DNA of 35,453 bases from an uncultured Porphyromonadaceae bacterium (GCA_946553045.1 CAMNRO010000027.1:1-35453), one strand, 5' to 3'. Positions 8,381 through 18,184 are shown, numbered from the stretch's first letter. Made by a program: numbers and translations. Notes: a model not told the origin generated them from the letters alone.

Positions 8381-8429
8381 AAAAAGTTAAGATAATAGAA
8401 CCCTCGCGAGACTATTATCTTAACTTTTT
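8381..8429 (-). terminator. Perfect 18-bp stem terminator after the S8 protease gene
   Basis: AAAAAGTTAAGATAATAG (8381-8398) and its exact complement (8412-8429) flank a 13-base loop. Read on the minus strand, the stem ends in a T-tract, as in a rho-independent terminator for the gene ending at 8460. The same stem holds TAACTTTT (8382-8389, minus strand), a near -7 box for tsaD. Confidence 0.75.
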
Positions 8430-8459
8430 ATATTCTATTTTACTTTGTAAACGTCCGTG

Positions 8460-10709
8460 TTAAAAAGCTATCTTGCGGGTAACGCTGCGTGTGCCGTCGG
8501 CAAGAGCGCGGAGCACGTAGACACCCTTGGCAAGACCGTCGGTCGACAGCACGGCTGCATCACCCGAAGCAACAGTCTTGGCCGCAAGCGCGCCTCCAAC
8601 AGTGTACAGCTCTACGCTGATTTCGTCTGCACCGGCTGCAAACACCTCGACAGAGCCTTCCGACGGTGTCACAATCATATCAGCGCCATCGGTAACAACG
8701 CCGGCGATACCGCTGCTGCCAAGAATCTTCTTGATACCGGCAAGAGCGTTGATTTTTCCGTAGCCCCAGCGCTCGGGGTTGACGGCAGTAAACTCGTCAT
8801 TATCGGCAGTCTCCTTCATGATATTCTTAACATCATCTACAGTCAGCGTCGGATCAGCCTCAAGCCAGAGAGCAATCACACCGGCCACAAACGGCGACGA
8901 CATCGACGTGCCGCTCATCTCCTTCCAATAGCTCGTACGATTGCCATGCTTGATTTTAGCAACACTGTAATTAGGTTCTCCATTCGAGGCATAGCCATCC
9001 TCATCATTTTTATTTGCAATATAATAATGACTATACGAAGAAATCATGCCCATACCGGGGCCTGTAATCTCAGGAAGCTGCTTTCCGGAGAAAGTCTTTC
9101 CATAAGATGAGAACGGAGCTATATCGTTCACTGTCACTCCGCGGTATCCAGGCGAGCCATTGAGCGCAGGCCAAGACTGCTTGTTAACAAAAGCTCCGAC
9201 AGAAATCACATTGTCGCCACAAGCCATATCATTTATCGACTGATGATCGTCACCGTCTGAATATCCGGCAAGATCGTTCGAAACCATTGACAGCAATCCG
9301 CCGACATACATATATGCAGTTTTTCCGGCAGGACCCTCTACAATGAAAGCCGGCGCTATTCCCTGAGAAGATGTTCCTGCGCTAAGATTACATGATGCAT
9401 AGATGTTATAGCGGTTGTTTGTCGGATCAATCTTTGATGACATGACAACATAGCCCGTCGAGCCAAAACAATCCGTAAAAGCCTGTTCTATCACATAGCC
9501 GGGAGCATTATAGCTCTTACCTGCCACGGTCACAGACTGATCTTCCGACTTGCCTTGAAGTGTATAAGAATACACAATCTCACCTGTTGTCTTATTAACC
9601 GCAGCGAATTTAACACTCAACGGAGTATTGTCGCTACCCCAGATATCGAGAACGCCTTGTGCAACAGACGTTTTGGAAACAAAAGTCTTTACCGACTTGT
9701 CGGTTGCAGTAAAGGTTTTCTCAAGAGATACAGGGCTCTGACCTTCATTTCCGGCAGAAATACAAATTATCATATCCTTGCCAAGATTGGACAGATACTG
9801 GTTTGTTGAAGAAGTACCGTCGTGAGGACCGATATTAATACCCAATGACATATTGAATACGGCGGGTTTACCTTGTGCTTTGGCATAATCGCGTACTTTT
9901 CCGGCTGCAAGCATTATATTATTGCCCTGGAGAGTTCCGCAACATGGCACAAGTTCGGCATCACGAGCAACACCATAGTAGGGAATTGCATAGTTCGAAC
10001 GCTTAACACTCTTGCCGGTAGTCTCATTTATATAGATAACCTCACCGGTAAGTTCGGAATAACCGCCCATAATACCCATCACGTGCGTGCCATGAGTACC
10101 GGAAGAAGCGTCGGTAGTAAACGATGGAATATCAACCGCATCATATTCGCTTATAGCCCCGTTCGAGCCTGTGATGACCCACATCTTGCCCACACGAGAT
10201 TTGCCGTTCTTTAAAAAATTGGCATGATTGGGATCTACACCAGTATCCATCATTCCGACTATGACGCCTTTGCCGGTATAGGCCTGATTTAAATCCTTGC
10301 CGGCGTGCAAATCGGCCACACCAGTAACTCTGCGCGCATTATCAAGCAATTGCTTCACTTCAGAGGCCAGAGAAATACGCGATACTTCTTCAAATTCTGA
10401 CAACACTTTCATCTCTTGCGCGTCAAGAGACATTATTGCCATATTTTCGCGCACATCAAGTATCTGTGCACCAATTTCCTGCGCTTTCTCTATTCCGGCA
10501 GGATTGTTGAAAGTGACAATTACAGCATATTTGCCGTTTTCAGAACCGACACTAACCGGAATTGATACAATTTCACCAGCTCTTGACGACGGAGCGGTAA
10601 AATCCTCAATCTGATTCACCAGCTGAAGTGCCGGCAAATCAAGTTTTGACTGTGCATGCACTGCTACCGAAAGCAGCGAAAAGCCCCAAATGAATGCATA
10701 TTTTTTCAT
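8460..10709 (-). CDS. Secreted S8 (subtilisin-family) serine protease with type IX sorting tail
   Basis: This 749-residue exported protease has a signal peptide ending at VHA|Q (19/20) and a short pro-like region to ~140. The catalytic triad is Asp155 (VGMMDTGVD), His206 (GTHGTHVMG) and Ser602 (SGTSMSSPFVAG), with oxyanion Asn321 in SAGNEG. About 280 residues separate Asn321 and Ser602, far more than in subtilisin, so a beta-rich domain is inserted there. The last ~70 residues (about 680-749: VSVELYTVGG-like strands, GLAKGVYVLRA, ending RKIAF) match the Por/type IX C-terminal sorting domain. It would be moved across the outer membrane if the host has T9SS. The start at 10709 is preferred because it begins the signal peptide. 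It lies directly downstream of a SusCD-lipoprotein operon but has its own promoter region. Confidence 0.92.
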   Translation of the reverse strand: MKKYAFIWGFSLLSVAVHAQSKLDLPALQLVNQIEDFTAPSSRAGEIVSIPVSVGSENGKYAVIVTFNNPAGIEKAQEIGAQILDVRENMAIMSLDAQEMKVLSEFEEVSRISLASEVKQLLDNARRVTGVADLHAGKDLNQAYTGKGVIVGMMDTGVDPNHANFLKNGKSRVGKMWVITGSNGAISEYDAVDIPSFTTDASSGTHGTHVMGIMGGYSELTGEVIYINETTGKSVKRSNYAIPYYGVARDAELVPCCGTLQGNNIMLAAGKVRDYAKAQGKPAVFNMSLGINIGPHDGTSSTNQYLSNLGKDMIICISAGNEGQSPVSLEKTFTATDKSVKTFVSKTSVAQGVLDIWGSDNTPLSVKFAAVNKTTGEIVYSYTLQGKSEDQSVTVAGKSYNAPGYVIEQAFTDCFGSTGYVVMSSKIDPTNNRYNIYASCNLSAGTSSQGIAPAFIVEGPAGKTAYMYVGGLLSMVSNDLAGYSDGDDHQSINDMACGDNVISVGAFVNKQSWPALNGSPGYRGVTVNDIAPFSSYGKTFSGKQLPEITGPGMGMISSYSHYYIANKNDEDGYASNGEPNYSVAKIKHGNRTSYWKEMSGTSMSSPFVAGVIALWLEADPTLTVDDVKNIMKETADNDEFTAVNPERWGYGKINALAGIKKILGSSGIAGVVTDGADMIVTPSEGSVEVFAAGADEISVELYTVGGALAAKTVASGDAAVLSTDGLAKGVYVLRALADGTRSVTRKIAF

Positions 10710-10749
10710 CTGAATACGAGATGTGAGTTGATTAGTTGATTTAAGTTTA

Positions 10750-10757
10750 CAAATATA
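10750..10757 (-). promoter_or_regulatory. -7 box for the S8 protease gene
   Basis: The minus strand reads TATATTTG, matching TAnnTTTG, about 40 bases before the ATG at 10709. A -33 TTTG is not seen at the normal spacing. The rest of 10758-10930 holds nothing I recognise. Confidence 0.45.
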
Positions 10758-10941
10758 TATCAAAATGCCAATAATTAAGACTCCATGGTTGTTAAAAAGT
10801 ACGATTTCTCACCTTTTTTAACATCTTGAAACACTAACAGACAGCATCAAGAAAACTTCTCAATAAATCGTCTCAAACTGTATCGGATACTTGATTCCAA
10901 CTGAACAGACAGTCGGCACCGCTAATATTGAAAAACAAAAA

Positions 10942-10965
10942 GGGAAGTGGTCAAAACCACTTCCC
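10942..10965 (-). terminator. Rho-independent terminator of the susC-susD-lipoprotein operon
   Basis: GGGAAGTGGT and ACCACTTCCC form a perfect 10-bp stem with a CAAA/TTTG loop. On the minus strand it is followed by TTTTTGTTTTT. It lies 27 bases after the lipoprotein stop at 10993, so the S8 protease gene is probably transcribed separately. Confidence 0.92.
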
Positions 10966-10992
10966 TCTTCATATAATTATCTATCGTAATTC

Positions 10993-12909
10993 TTACTTGT
11001 TATGATAGAATTTTCCGTTTATAAGGCCAATTCCTTCATTTTTTGCCTTAACTGCTGTCTTTGCCTTGTCGGCAGCCTTTATCTTGATTGATTTCAAATC
11101 AGAGATGCTGCCCTTAGCCTGAGCTTTCGCGGGAGCAGACTGAGTAAGTTCCGAAATATCAATCGAGAAATTTCCGTTAGAATTTGCATAATACCACCCT
11201 TCAGTATTTGCAAAACCCGCTAAAAGAGTTTTTGTCGGGAAGGTAATAACGCCGTTCTCAAGTTTGCCGCAATAACCGGCTTGCTTGATAGCTTCCAGAG
11301 AATTTCCTCCTTCAAGGAAATGGGCTGCGCGAGAATAAGCGATAAGCATACCATCCTGATCCAGCGCAAATCCGAGAGGAGACTCAGGAATATACACACC
11401 ATCGGGATCTGAAGCATTTACGTAAAGATAGTAGTTGCCGGGCATATATATATCTGCAGCAGACAATGATTCAAGCCAGCTGTAATATGGATTCACAAGA
11501 CGGTAGTAACCGGGGGTGTTTGTATTTTCTTCAATCTCAACTTCCCATGATTCACCTCCAAGATTTGTGAAGAGTGAGGCTACATAGTCATCTGTATAGA
11601 GGCAAGTACCGATAGAAGCCCATTCGCTTGCAGACTGAACTGTCTTATACTCGAATGTGAACGAAGAGTCATATATCTTATTGCCTCCCTGATCATATCC
11701 GACAACAACTATAGTGTACGGGCCATATTCGGGAAGATTAAGATTAAGGGTCTGTGTAGACTGAGTATAGAGAACAGCTTCAGAATCATTCTGAATCTCA
11801 GTAACTTTCGCGGCAATTTCAGCAGCCGACAAGGTTCCGGGATAGATTTCATATGCATAGCTGTAAAGGTCGTCGCTCTTGAACACAGATAATATGACAG
11901 ACTCATTACCGCTGGCATCAACGAAATTACCGTTCACTTTAAACTCTACCTCATAGTGAGCGAATCCGGGAAGCTGGATATAATCATATCCATTGTTAAG
12001 AACACCCTGCTTGATAAAGACTACTGTGAAAATTTCGAAAACGCCGGTTTTAGGATCAAATGTCGAAAGAGCCTTTATCTGCTCAGGATTCATATCTCCA
12101 AAGAAAGCCGGATTAATCTGATAGTAGGTATATGCATCTGTTATCTGTGCTTCCGCAATACCAACCTCATTGACATTGAATGTCTCTATATAGGTAGGCT
12201 CAAGAGTAACGTAGTTGGTATTCTTGTCAACGGTTACCTCATAATTAATATAAGTACCGGCCATATTTCCAGGATTAACGGAAGTCCAGGATTCATTATT
12301 CTCGTTAAGATCAGGGCGTCCGCCATCACCGAAAATATACTTAGCCTGAGGACTTACCAGAGATTCTGCATAATATGTAGCTACGCCATATTCTCCTCCT
12401 TTCATAGAGAATGTAACCAACGAATACTCGTCATTACCACCATAGCGTTTGAAAGGCGACCAGGGAGAATAGATTACTGATACATTATGGCTTGTAGCTC
12501 CATAGGGAGTAAGCTTATCCGAAGCAATCTTGATATTAACGGTATAAGGGGCATCAGCCACTACATTGGCAAAATTGACACTCACCTTGATTTTTGCAGT
12601 TGACTCATCACCGGCAAAAGCTACTGTAGAAGGCACTGTAAAGATGTCTGAAATGCTTGTGCCCTCACCGTCTACAACAGAGCTTTCAAGGTTTACGACA
12701 ACGTCGCCGGTAGAACCGAAGCGATTAATTTCCACCTCGAACTCGGTAGCATTATCAGGAAGAGAAACGTTAGAGCTTGCAGTCTCGAAATAAACATTCT
12801 CTCCGTCAAACTTCTCAGCCGGAGTATAAGTCAACTCTTCTGTACAGCCATATGCTCCGAAAAGCAGCGCTGCACTGAGTATTGACGAATATAATTTATT
12901 GATTTTCAT
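10993..12909 (-). CDS. Surface lipoprotein of unknown function in a SusCD operon (SusE/F position)
   Basis: This 638-residue protein is not assigned to a named family. It has a lipoprotein signal ending AYGC (Cys22) followed by Thr-Glu-Glu. Residues ~38-150 alternate in a way that fits an immunoglobulin-like/Calx-beta-like module (NVSLPDNATEFEVEINRFG; FAGDESTAKIKVSVNF). The middle is beta-rich and full of Tyr and Asn. The last ~49 residues are a low-complexity Lys/Ala-rich tail with 11 Lys against three acids. As the third gene after susC and susD (8-base gap from susD) it holds the place of surface glycan- or peptide-binding proteins such as SusE/F. Binding of the imported substrate is the most likely role, by position only. 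Confidence 0.8.
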   Translation of the reverse strand: MKINKLYSSILSAALLFGAYGCTEELTYTPAEKFDGENVYFETASSNVSLPDNATEFEVEINRFGSTGDVVVNLESSVVDGEGTSISDIFTVPSTVAFAGDESTAKIKVSVNFANVVADAPYTVNIKIASDKLTPYGATSHNVSVIYSPWSPFKRYGGNDEYSLVTFSMKGGEYGVATYYAESLVSPQAKYIFGDGGRPDLNENNESWTSVNPGNMAGTYINYEVTVDKNTNYVTLEPTYIETFNVNEVGIAEAQITDAYTYYQINPAFFGDMNPEQIKALSTFDPKTGVFEIFTVVFIKQGVLNNGYDYIQLPGFAHYEVEFKVNGNFVDASGNESVILSVFKSDDLYSYAYEIYPGTLSAAEIAAKVTEIQNDSEAVLYTQSTQTLNLNLPEYGPYTIVVVGYDQGGNKIYDSSFTFEYKTVQSASEWASIGTCLYTDDYVASLFTNLGGESWEVEIEENTNTPGYYRLVNPYYSWLESLSAADIYMPGNYYLYVNASDPDGVYIPESPLGFALDQDGMLIAYSRAAHFLEGGNSLEAIKQAGYCGKLENGVITFPTKTLLAGFANTEGWYYANSNGNFSIDISELTQSAPAKAQAKGSISDLKSIKIKAADKAKTAVKAKNEGIGLINGKFYHNK

Positions 12910-12917
12910 TGTGTGCC

Positions 12918-14609
12918 TTATTTATTTAGAGTAATGAGAGAATAGATACCGGCAGGTGACTGTGTGTTATAATCGGTCAAAGCCTTGTTATTCTGTATTT
13001 CGTTTCGCACAATTACAAAGTTCATCCAAGCAGGACGACCGTTTGTATTGAATGTCACACGGCTGGAATCAAAGTTAGAACCTTCGTAAGCACGGGTCAC
13101 AGACATATTGAGACGCTTCATGTCGAAGAAAGACTGACCTTCACCCCACAGCTCGATACGCTTCTGGAATACGATTTCTTCTACGACGCGCTCTGTGCTG
13201 CTCGAAACACATGCATATGAAGGATAGCGATATGTCTTCATGAAATTTTCAAGAAGATTCTTGCCGGCACCTGCATCGACATGGGCTGTAGCCTCAGCTT
13301 CGATGAGGTACATTTCCTCAACTCGCATAAGAGGATAAGCGATAGCCGCAGCAATTTTGGGGTCTGTCATTTCGCCCTGGCCGGGACGGAACTTGATTGA
13401 TACATAAGGTGTGGTAAGCACAGCATCTGCAAAGTCCTTGTTGAGGAACGGCTCACGACCTTTGAGGCTTGAACCTTCGGGAGCTACCCATGAAAGCTTA
13501 CGCCAGTCGCGATCGCTCATGCGATTGTAGAGGCTTGCGCCAATCATAGGCTGTGCACCGGGCTGGCCGTCGACACATGTATAACCGAATTCCTGCTCAT
13601 TAACCATGAACGAAGCCCAGTTGACAATCTGAGTCTGAACGGCGTCGTCCTCGCTTACATACTGGCCGCCGAGCATCCACGATGAAACGTTGATGTCATT
13701 AAAGCCAGAAGAGGTATTATGCCACTGATCCTGAGTAAGGGGAGTGTTTCCACCAGTTGTAATAGCCAGACGGGCATAGCGGGCAGCCTCTTTATACTGG
13801 GCTGCAAAATCGCCGGCCGCCATTTCTTCCTTGTAAGAAGCATCCCAAAGACATGCGCGAGCCATAAGGCCATATGCAACAGCAAGCGAAGGAATTGTCT
13901 TATTGGGAACTGCCGAACCTTCCTGATAGAGAGCGATAGCTTCTTCAAGGTCACCGGTAATAAAGTCGTACATTTCCTCATGCGGGGCGCGAGGATTCTT
14001 TCTCAGTTCCTCTTCAGTCATTCCCGGAGTCACAATAGGCACTGTAAGACCAAGGATATTCTTGCCGGAAGAAGAGACGCTCATGTCTTTTACATCTGTA
14101 TTGACAGGAAGCACCTCGTACATACGGGCCATATCAAGATATGTCATAGCACGATATGCAAGACCGGCAGCACGGTTTGTCTTGAGTTCAGGAGAAGTTG
14201 CACTTGATGCGGGAATGGCACCGAGCACATTGTTGCAAGACAGAATCTGGGCATTGAACCAAACCCAGGGATACTGTGTTACCAGATACTCCTCACCGAG
14301 AGCAACGCTGACAGCTGCCCATGGGGTGAAGTGGTCATAGCGACCACAAGAAAGTACCGGCATATCCTCTGTCATTACGTCACGGATATGCATAATCGAC
14401 GGAGCACCGAAATCCCAGTGATTAGATCCGACCGACTCAACAGCGTTCATATGCCCCGGCATTGCATAGACAAGGGCTTCTGTAGCCTTGGCATTACCCT
14501 GCAACTGGCTTTCAATAACTCTGTCGGTCGGGATAGCCTCTTCTATACAGCTCGTAAACAGCGGTGCGGAGAGAGCTGCTACGATAAGAGATTTATATAT
14601 AGCTTTCAT
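12918..14609 (-). CDS. SusD/RagB-family outer-membrane lipoprotein
   Basis: This 563-residue lipoprotein partners the SusC encoded just upstream. The signal ends FTSC (Cys21) followed by Ile-Glu-Glu. SusD-typical helical segments include RAAGLAYRAMTYLDMARMYE near 146-165 and a C-terminal EMYLIEAEATAH with RIELWGEGQSFFDMKRLN. It starts 14 bases after the susC stop, so the two are co-transcribed and probably form a 2:2 SusC2D2 complex. Substrate is not readable; the flanking secreted protease makes peptides or glycopeptides a fair guess. Confidence 0.95.
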   Translation of the reverse strand: MKAIYKSLIVAALSAPLFTSCIEEAIPTDRVIESQLQGNAKATEALVYAMPGHMNAVESVGSNHWDFGAPSIMHIRDVMTEDMPVLSCGRYDHFTPWAAVSVALGEEYLVTQYPWVWFNAQILSCNNVLGAIPASSATSPELKTNRAAGLAYRAMTYLDMARMYEVLPVNTDVKDMSVSSSGKNILGLTVPIVTPGMTEEELRKNPRAPHEEMYDFITGDLEEAIALYQEGSAVPNKTIPSLAVAYGLMARACLWDASYKEEMAAGDFAAQYKEAARYARLAITTGGNTPLTQDQWHNTSSGFNDINVSSWMLGGQYVSEDDAVQTQIVNWASFMVNEQEFGYTCVDGQPGAQPMIGASLYNRMSDRDWRKLSWVAPEGSSLKGREPFLNKDFADAVLTTPYVSIKFRPGQGEMTDPKIAAAIAYPLMRVEEMYLIEAEATAHVDAGAGKNLLENFMKTYRYPSYACVSSSTERVVEEIVFQKRIELWGEGQSFFDMKRLNMSVTRAYEGSNFDSSRVTFNTNGRPAWMNFVIVRNEIQNNKALTDYNTQSPAGIYSLITLNK

Positions 14610-14623
14610 TATAGTTTACCTTA

Positions 14624-17600
14624 TTAGAATGTTACAGTAAGACCACCGGACAATGTGCGGATCGGCGAATAATATGTATTATTGCTTCCACCGGTGAAAG
14701 ACTGACGGGGGTCAAGACCCTGACGCTTGCTCCACACCCAGATATTATCAGCTGCAAAATATACGCGGAGTCTATTCAGATACAGCTTCTTGACAATATT
14801 CTGAGGAACAGTATAACCGAAATTAATATTCTCAAGCGAGAGATAGCTTGCATTGGTCAGGAAACGGTCGGAGGTTGAAGTCGAATACATGTCGCCGTAA
14901 CGGAAACGGGGAATATTCGAGCCTTTATTCTCAGGAGTCCACGCATTGAAGAGGTCGGCATGGAAATTTGTTCCACCGGCAGATGTGGGCGAAGCCATGA
15001 GCGCAGCATAGCCGCTGTCATATACCTGACCGCCAATCTGATAGTTAAACGAAGCAGAAAGGTCAAATCCCTTATATTCGAAATTGGTAGTAAAACCACC
15101 GTAAACAGGAGCCAAAGCAGTGCCGCAGAGATGCTGTGTTGCGATTGAATAATCGGAAGATGCAACCAAAGGCTTTCCTTCTTTATCCACCGCGTCTGTA
15201 TAATACAGAGCCTGTCCATCTTCGCCTACACCGGCATACTTGGGCATGTAGAAAGTGTACATTGATTCACCTTCACCATAGAAGTAGTTGCCATCAGAAT
15301 ATCCTTCAACACCGTCAACTTTAATTCGCTTGCTGACATCGGGAAGACGTGAAATTCTGTTCTTATACCATGTAAGGTTGAGGTTGACGCTCCAAGTGAA
15401 ATCCTTGGTACGCACAGGAACACCCTGAAGTTCGATTTCAACACCGGTATTGGTCATATCACCCACATTCGAATAGTATCCCCAGAAGCCAGAAGACTGC
15501 GGCAGCGGGAAGAATGCGAGCATATCGGTTGTTTTACGATAGAAAGCTTCTACCGAACCGTTCAGGCGAGTATTGAAAAGTTCGAATTCAACACCACCGT
15601 TGAGGTTGCCGCCTTTTTCCCATGAAATATTGGGATTACCCTGATTCGAGCCAGGTGTAAGAGCGGGCATGCCGTTCGAGTTTACCAATGAGTACTGGTC
15701 AGTGTAAAGATAATTGGGAATATTGTCATTACCCTGTTCGCCATAAGAAGCCTTAATCTTGAGGAGGTTCACCCAATCGGCATTGAAGAATTCTTCTTTG
15801 CTGAGAATCCAAGCAGCACCGGCGCTCCAGAAGTTACCCCAGCGATGGTCGGGATGGAAGCGGCTCGATGCGTCGCGACGGTATGAAACCGAAGCAAAAT
15901 ACTTGCTGTCATAATCATACTGAGCACGTCCGAACCAGCCTTCTACGTTATACATTGTAGTATAAGAGTTAGCGCTCTGACCGTCGATAATTGCTCCGGC
16001 AAGTTCGTCGTTTGAGGGAAGGAAGAGGTTGCTCTTGCCTGCGGAGAGAGCATAATATGTAGTCTTGAACCACTCGTGACCGAGAAGAGCCGAAACATTG
16101 TGGATATTACCGAAAGTATGATTCCAGTTAAGGAGCTGCTGGAATGTATAGTCTACGTTACGCACATGAGACTTGGACAATGTACCGTTCTGGGGAGCAT
16201 ACTGACCGTAGTACGGGTTGTTCATTGAAGTACCACGGTTTTCCAAGAAGTTGATGTTATTGTTTGTAGTGAACTTGAAGTCATTGAGGAAGCGGACTTC
16301 AACAAAAGCAGTTGCAGTAAGTGCATTACCGTTGCTTTCACGCTTGTTGAGACGGGCGTCCGACATAGCGTTGGCTCCGGTAAGATAAGGACGTACCATT
16401 CCGCCATTGAGGCCGGCACCGTAGTCATAACGAGGGAAGTTCTGCGCGTCAACCATGATGTTCTTATCACCGTCACGCATGAACATAGGATAAATAGGAG
16501 CGATACGAGTAGCGATTGCGAATACGTTGCCGGTCGAGGCGCTGCTTCCTTCTTCACTGCTCATAGCTTCTGTATTAGTGTGAGAGAAGCTCGCGTTAAT
16601 ACCAGCCTTCAACCATGACTTAGCCTGGATTTCACCACGGATACGACCGGTAAAACGCTCAAAGCTTGAGGGAGCATAGATAATACCTTCGTTATTGAGG
16701 TAGTTTGCAGCAATGATAAGATTAGACTTATCTGTACCCTGCGAAATTGAAACATTATATTCCTGACGGAGGCTGGTTTTATAGGTGTTGTCCATCCAGT
16801 TGTCGGGCTGGATCCAAAAATCACGTCCGTTGTAGTTTACCAATCTTCCGACTGTCGCATTGGGATTCACTTTGCCGTTCGAGCCGATAAGATACTGGCC
16901 ATTGGGGAGAGTAAAGATGTTATAACCCAAGCCATAACCGCTAGAGCCTGTAATTACATCGTTGATCCACTGTGTAGCCTTGGCGGGAGTGTAACCCATA
17001 CCGGTCTGGAAGCTTACACCATTAACATCAGAAGGAGCTGTAGCAAGGTTATAGAGAGAACGAGAGTAGAGCTCGTAGTACTGAGACGGATCACGGACAA
17101 AATCGTAATCAACGGCAGCACGTGTGTTAGCGCCCCATTTTGCGTCTACAATCACCTGAGCTTCGCCGAGTTTGGCACGTTTGGTTGTAATAAGTATGAC
17201 ACCGTTTGCACCACGGGCACCATAGAGTGCGTTTGAAGCGGCGTCCTTCAGAACCGACATTGATTCAATGTCATTTGTATTAAGAGAGTTGATATCGCCG
17301 GTGAAGGGAGTTCCGTCAACAATTACGAGAGGCGAGTTACCAGCCTGAGTCGAGGAGAAACCGCGGATACGTATTGTAGGGCTACCGGATCCGGGGGCGC
17401 CGGAGGCGTTGGAGAGCTGAAGACCTGCAACTTTACCCGAAAGAGCGTCGAGCACGTTGGTAACCTGAGTCTTCTCGATAGTAGCTGCGCCGACAGTAGC
17501 GGCAGAACCGGTGAAGGATGATTTTTTCTGCTCGCCGTATGCGACCACAATCACGGGGTCGAGAAGTGCGTTGTCAGCAACAAGACGAATAACCATTGGT

Positions 17601-17860
17601 TTGTCGGAGATTTCGACCTTCTGGGTCTGATAACCAACGTAGGAAACCGTAAGCTGGCTTGCAGAAGCTGGTACCTGCAGGGTAAAATTACCGTCTAGGT
17701 CTGTAGACACACCGTAATTACCGCCTGCTGTGACCGAAACACCGATCAACGGTTCATCGTTCTCGGCGTCCAAGACAGTACCTTTGACCGTACGCGTCTG
17801 GGCCGACGCATAGAGGCTCAAAGTAAGCACTGCCACAAGTAATAGAAACAGCTTTTTCAT
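14624..17860 (-). CDS. SusC/RagA-family TonB-linked outer-membrane transporter
   Basis: The product has 1078 residues: a signal peptide ending YASA|Q (20/21); a CarboxypepD_reg-like domain (about 24-95) with the full DLDGNFTLQV motif; a TonB-box-like VIVVAYGEQKKSSFTGS (103-119); a plug with SVLKDAASNALYGARGANG (202-220); then a beta-barrel ending GGLTVTF. It is the first gene of a minus-strand operon with susD and a lipoprotein gene. It shares no special N-terminal identity with the divergent pair at the left end of the window, so it belongs to another SusC subgroup. Confidence 0.95.
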   Translation of the reverse strand: MKKLFLLLVAVLTLSLYASAQTRTVKGTVLDAENDEPLIGVSVTAGGNYGVSTDLDGNFTLQVPASASQLTVSYVGYQTQKVEISDKPMVIRLVADNALLDPVIVVAYGEQKKSSFTGSAATVGAATIEKTQVTNVLDALSGKVAGLQLSNASGAPGSGSPTIRIRGFSSTQAGNSPLVIVDGTPFTGDINSLNTNDIESMSVLKDAASNALYGARGANGVILITTKRAKLGEAQVIVDAKWGANTRAAVDYDFVRDPSQYYELYSRSLYNLATAPSDVNGVSFQTGMGYTPAKATQWINDVITGSSGYGLGYNIFTLPNGQYLIGSNGKVNPNATVGRLVNYNGRDFWIQPDNWMDNTYKTSLRQEYNVSISQGTDKSNLIIAANYLNNEGIIYAPSSFERFTGRIRGEIQAKSWLKAGINASFSHTNTEAMSSEEGSSASTGNVFAIATRIAPIYPMFMRDGDKNIMVDAQNFPRYDYGAGLNGGMVRPYLTGANAMSDARLNKRESNGNALTATAFVEVRFLNDFKFTTNNNINFLENRGTSMNNPYYGQYAPQNGTLSKSHVRNVDYTFQQLLNWNHTFGNIHNVSALLGHEWFKTTYYALSAGKSNLFLPSNDELAGAIIDGQSANSYTTMYNVEGWFGRAQYDYDSKYFASVSYRRDASSRFHPDHRWGNFWSAGAAWILSKEEFFNADWVNLLKIKASYGEQGNDNIPNYLYTDQYSLVNSNGMPALTPGSNQGNPNISWEKGGNLNGGVEFELFNTRLNGSVEAFYRKTTDMLAFFPLPQSSGFWGYYSNVGDMTNTGVEIELQGVPVRTKDFTWSVNLNLTWYKNRISRLPDVSKRIKVDGVEGYSDGNYFYGEGESMYTFYMPKYAGVGEDGQALYYTDAVDKEGKPLVASSDYSIATQHLCGTALAPVYGGFTTNFEYKGFDLSASFNYQIGGQVYDSGYAALMASPTSAGGTNFHADLFNAWTPENKGSNIPRFRYGDMYSTSTSDRFLTNASYLSLENINFGYTVPQNIVKKLYLNRLRVYFAADNIWVWSKRQGLDPRQSFTGGSNNTYYSPIRTLSGGLTVTF

Positions 17861-17964
17861 ACTTAGAAAAAATTAGACATAAAATTGATTGATTCAGTTT
17901 GTTCTTTGTTAAGGTATCCACCCGACACGGCGCCACTGCGGAAGCTGTGTGGATAAGGATTTGG

Positions 17965-17972
17965 CAAAGTTA
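17965..17972 (-). promoter_or_regulatory. -7 box of the minus-strand SusCD operon
   Basis: The minus strand reads TAACTTTG, a full match to TAnnTTTG. A weak GTTTA lies about where a -33 box would be. A start near 17958 gives a leader of about 98 nt. The rest of the 324-base intergenic region (17861-18184) holds only the divergent promoter at 18137-18168. Confidence 0.6.
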
Positions 17973-18136
17973 ATAAACTTTTTTTGGATTAGTAAACATT
18001 TGGAAAGGGAAAATGTGGAGTTTTAACACTTCATTTGTCACTTTTGCCGCAAATCGGACACTTTTTGCGTTCTTTTGAGCAAAAGAGAGCCGAAGGGGTC
18101 AGCCGTATGCTTTCCCCGGGCTATCAAAATGCTGAA

Positions 18137-18168
18137 TTTGGTTTTTCAAGTATTAATGACTATTTTTG
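18137..18168 (+). promoter_or_regulatory. Complete Bacteroidetes-type promoter for the lipoprotein at 18185
   Basis: -33 TTTG (18137-18140), a 20-bp spacer and -7 TATTTTTG (18161-18168) match the consensus well. Transcription should start near 18175, only about 10 bases before the ATG. Confidence 0.75.
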
Positions 18169-18184
18169 TAAAAAATCTTATATC

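Noticed and set aside
10770..10930. Possible small RNA or tRNA in the gap before the S8 gene
   Set aside because: No cloverleaf, no conserved motif and no promoter/terminator pair inside the gap.
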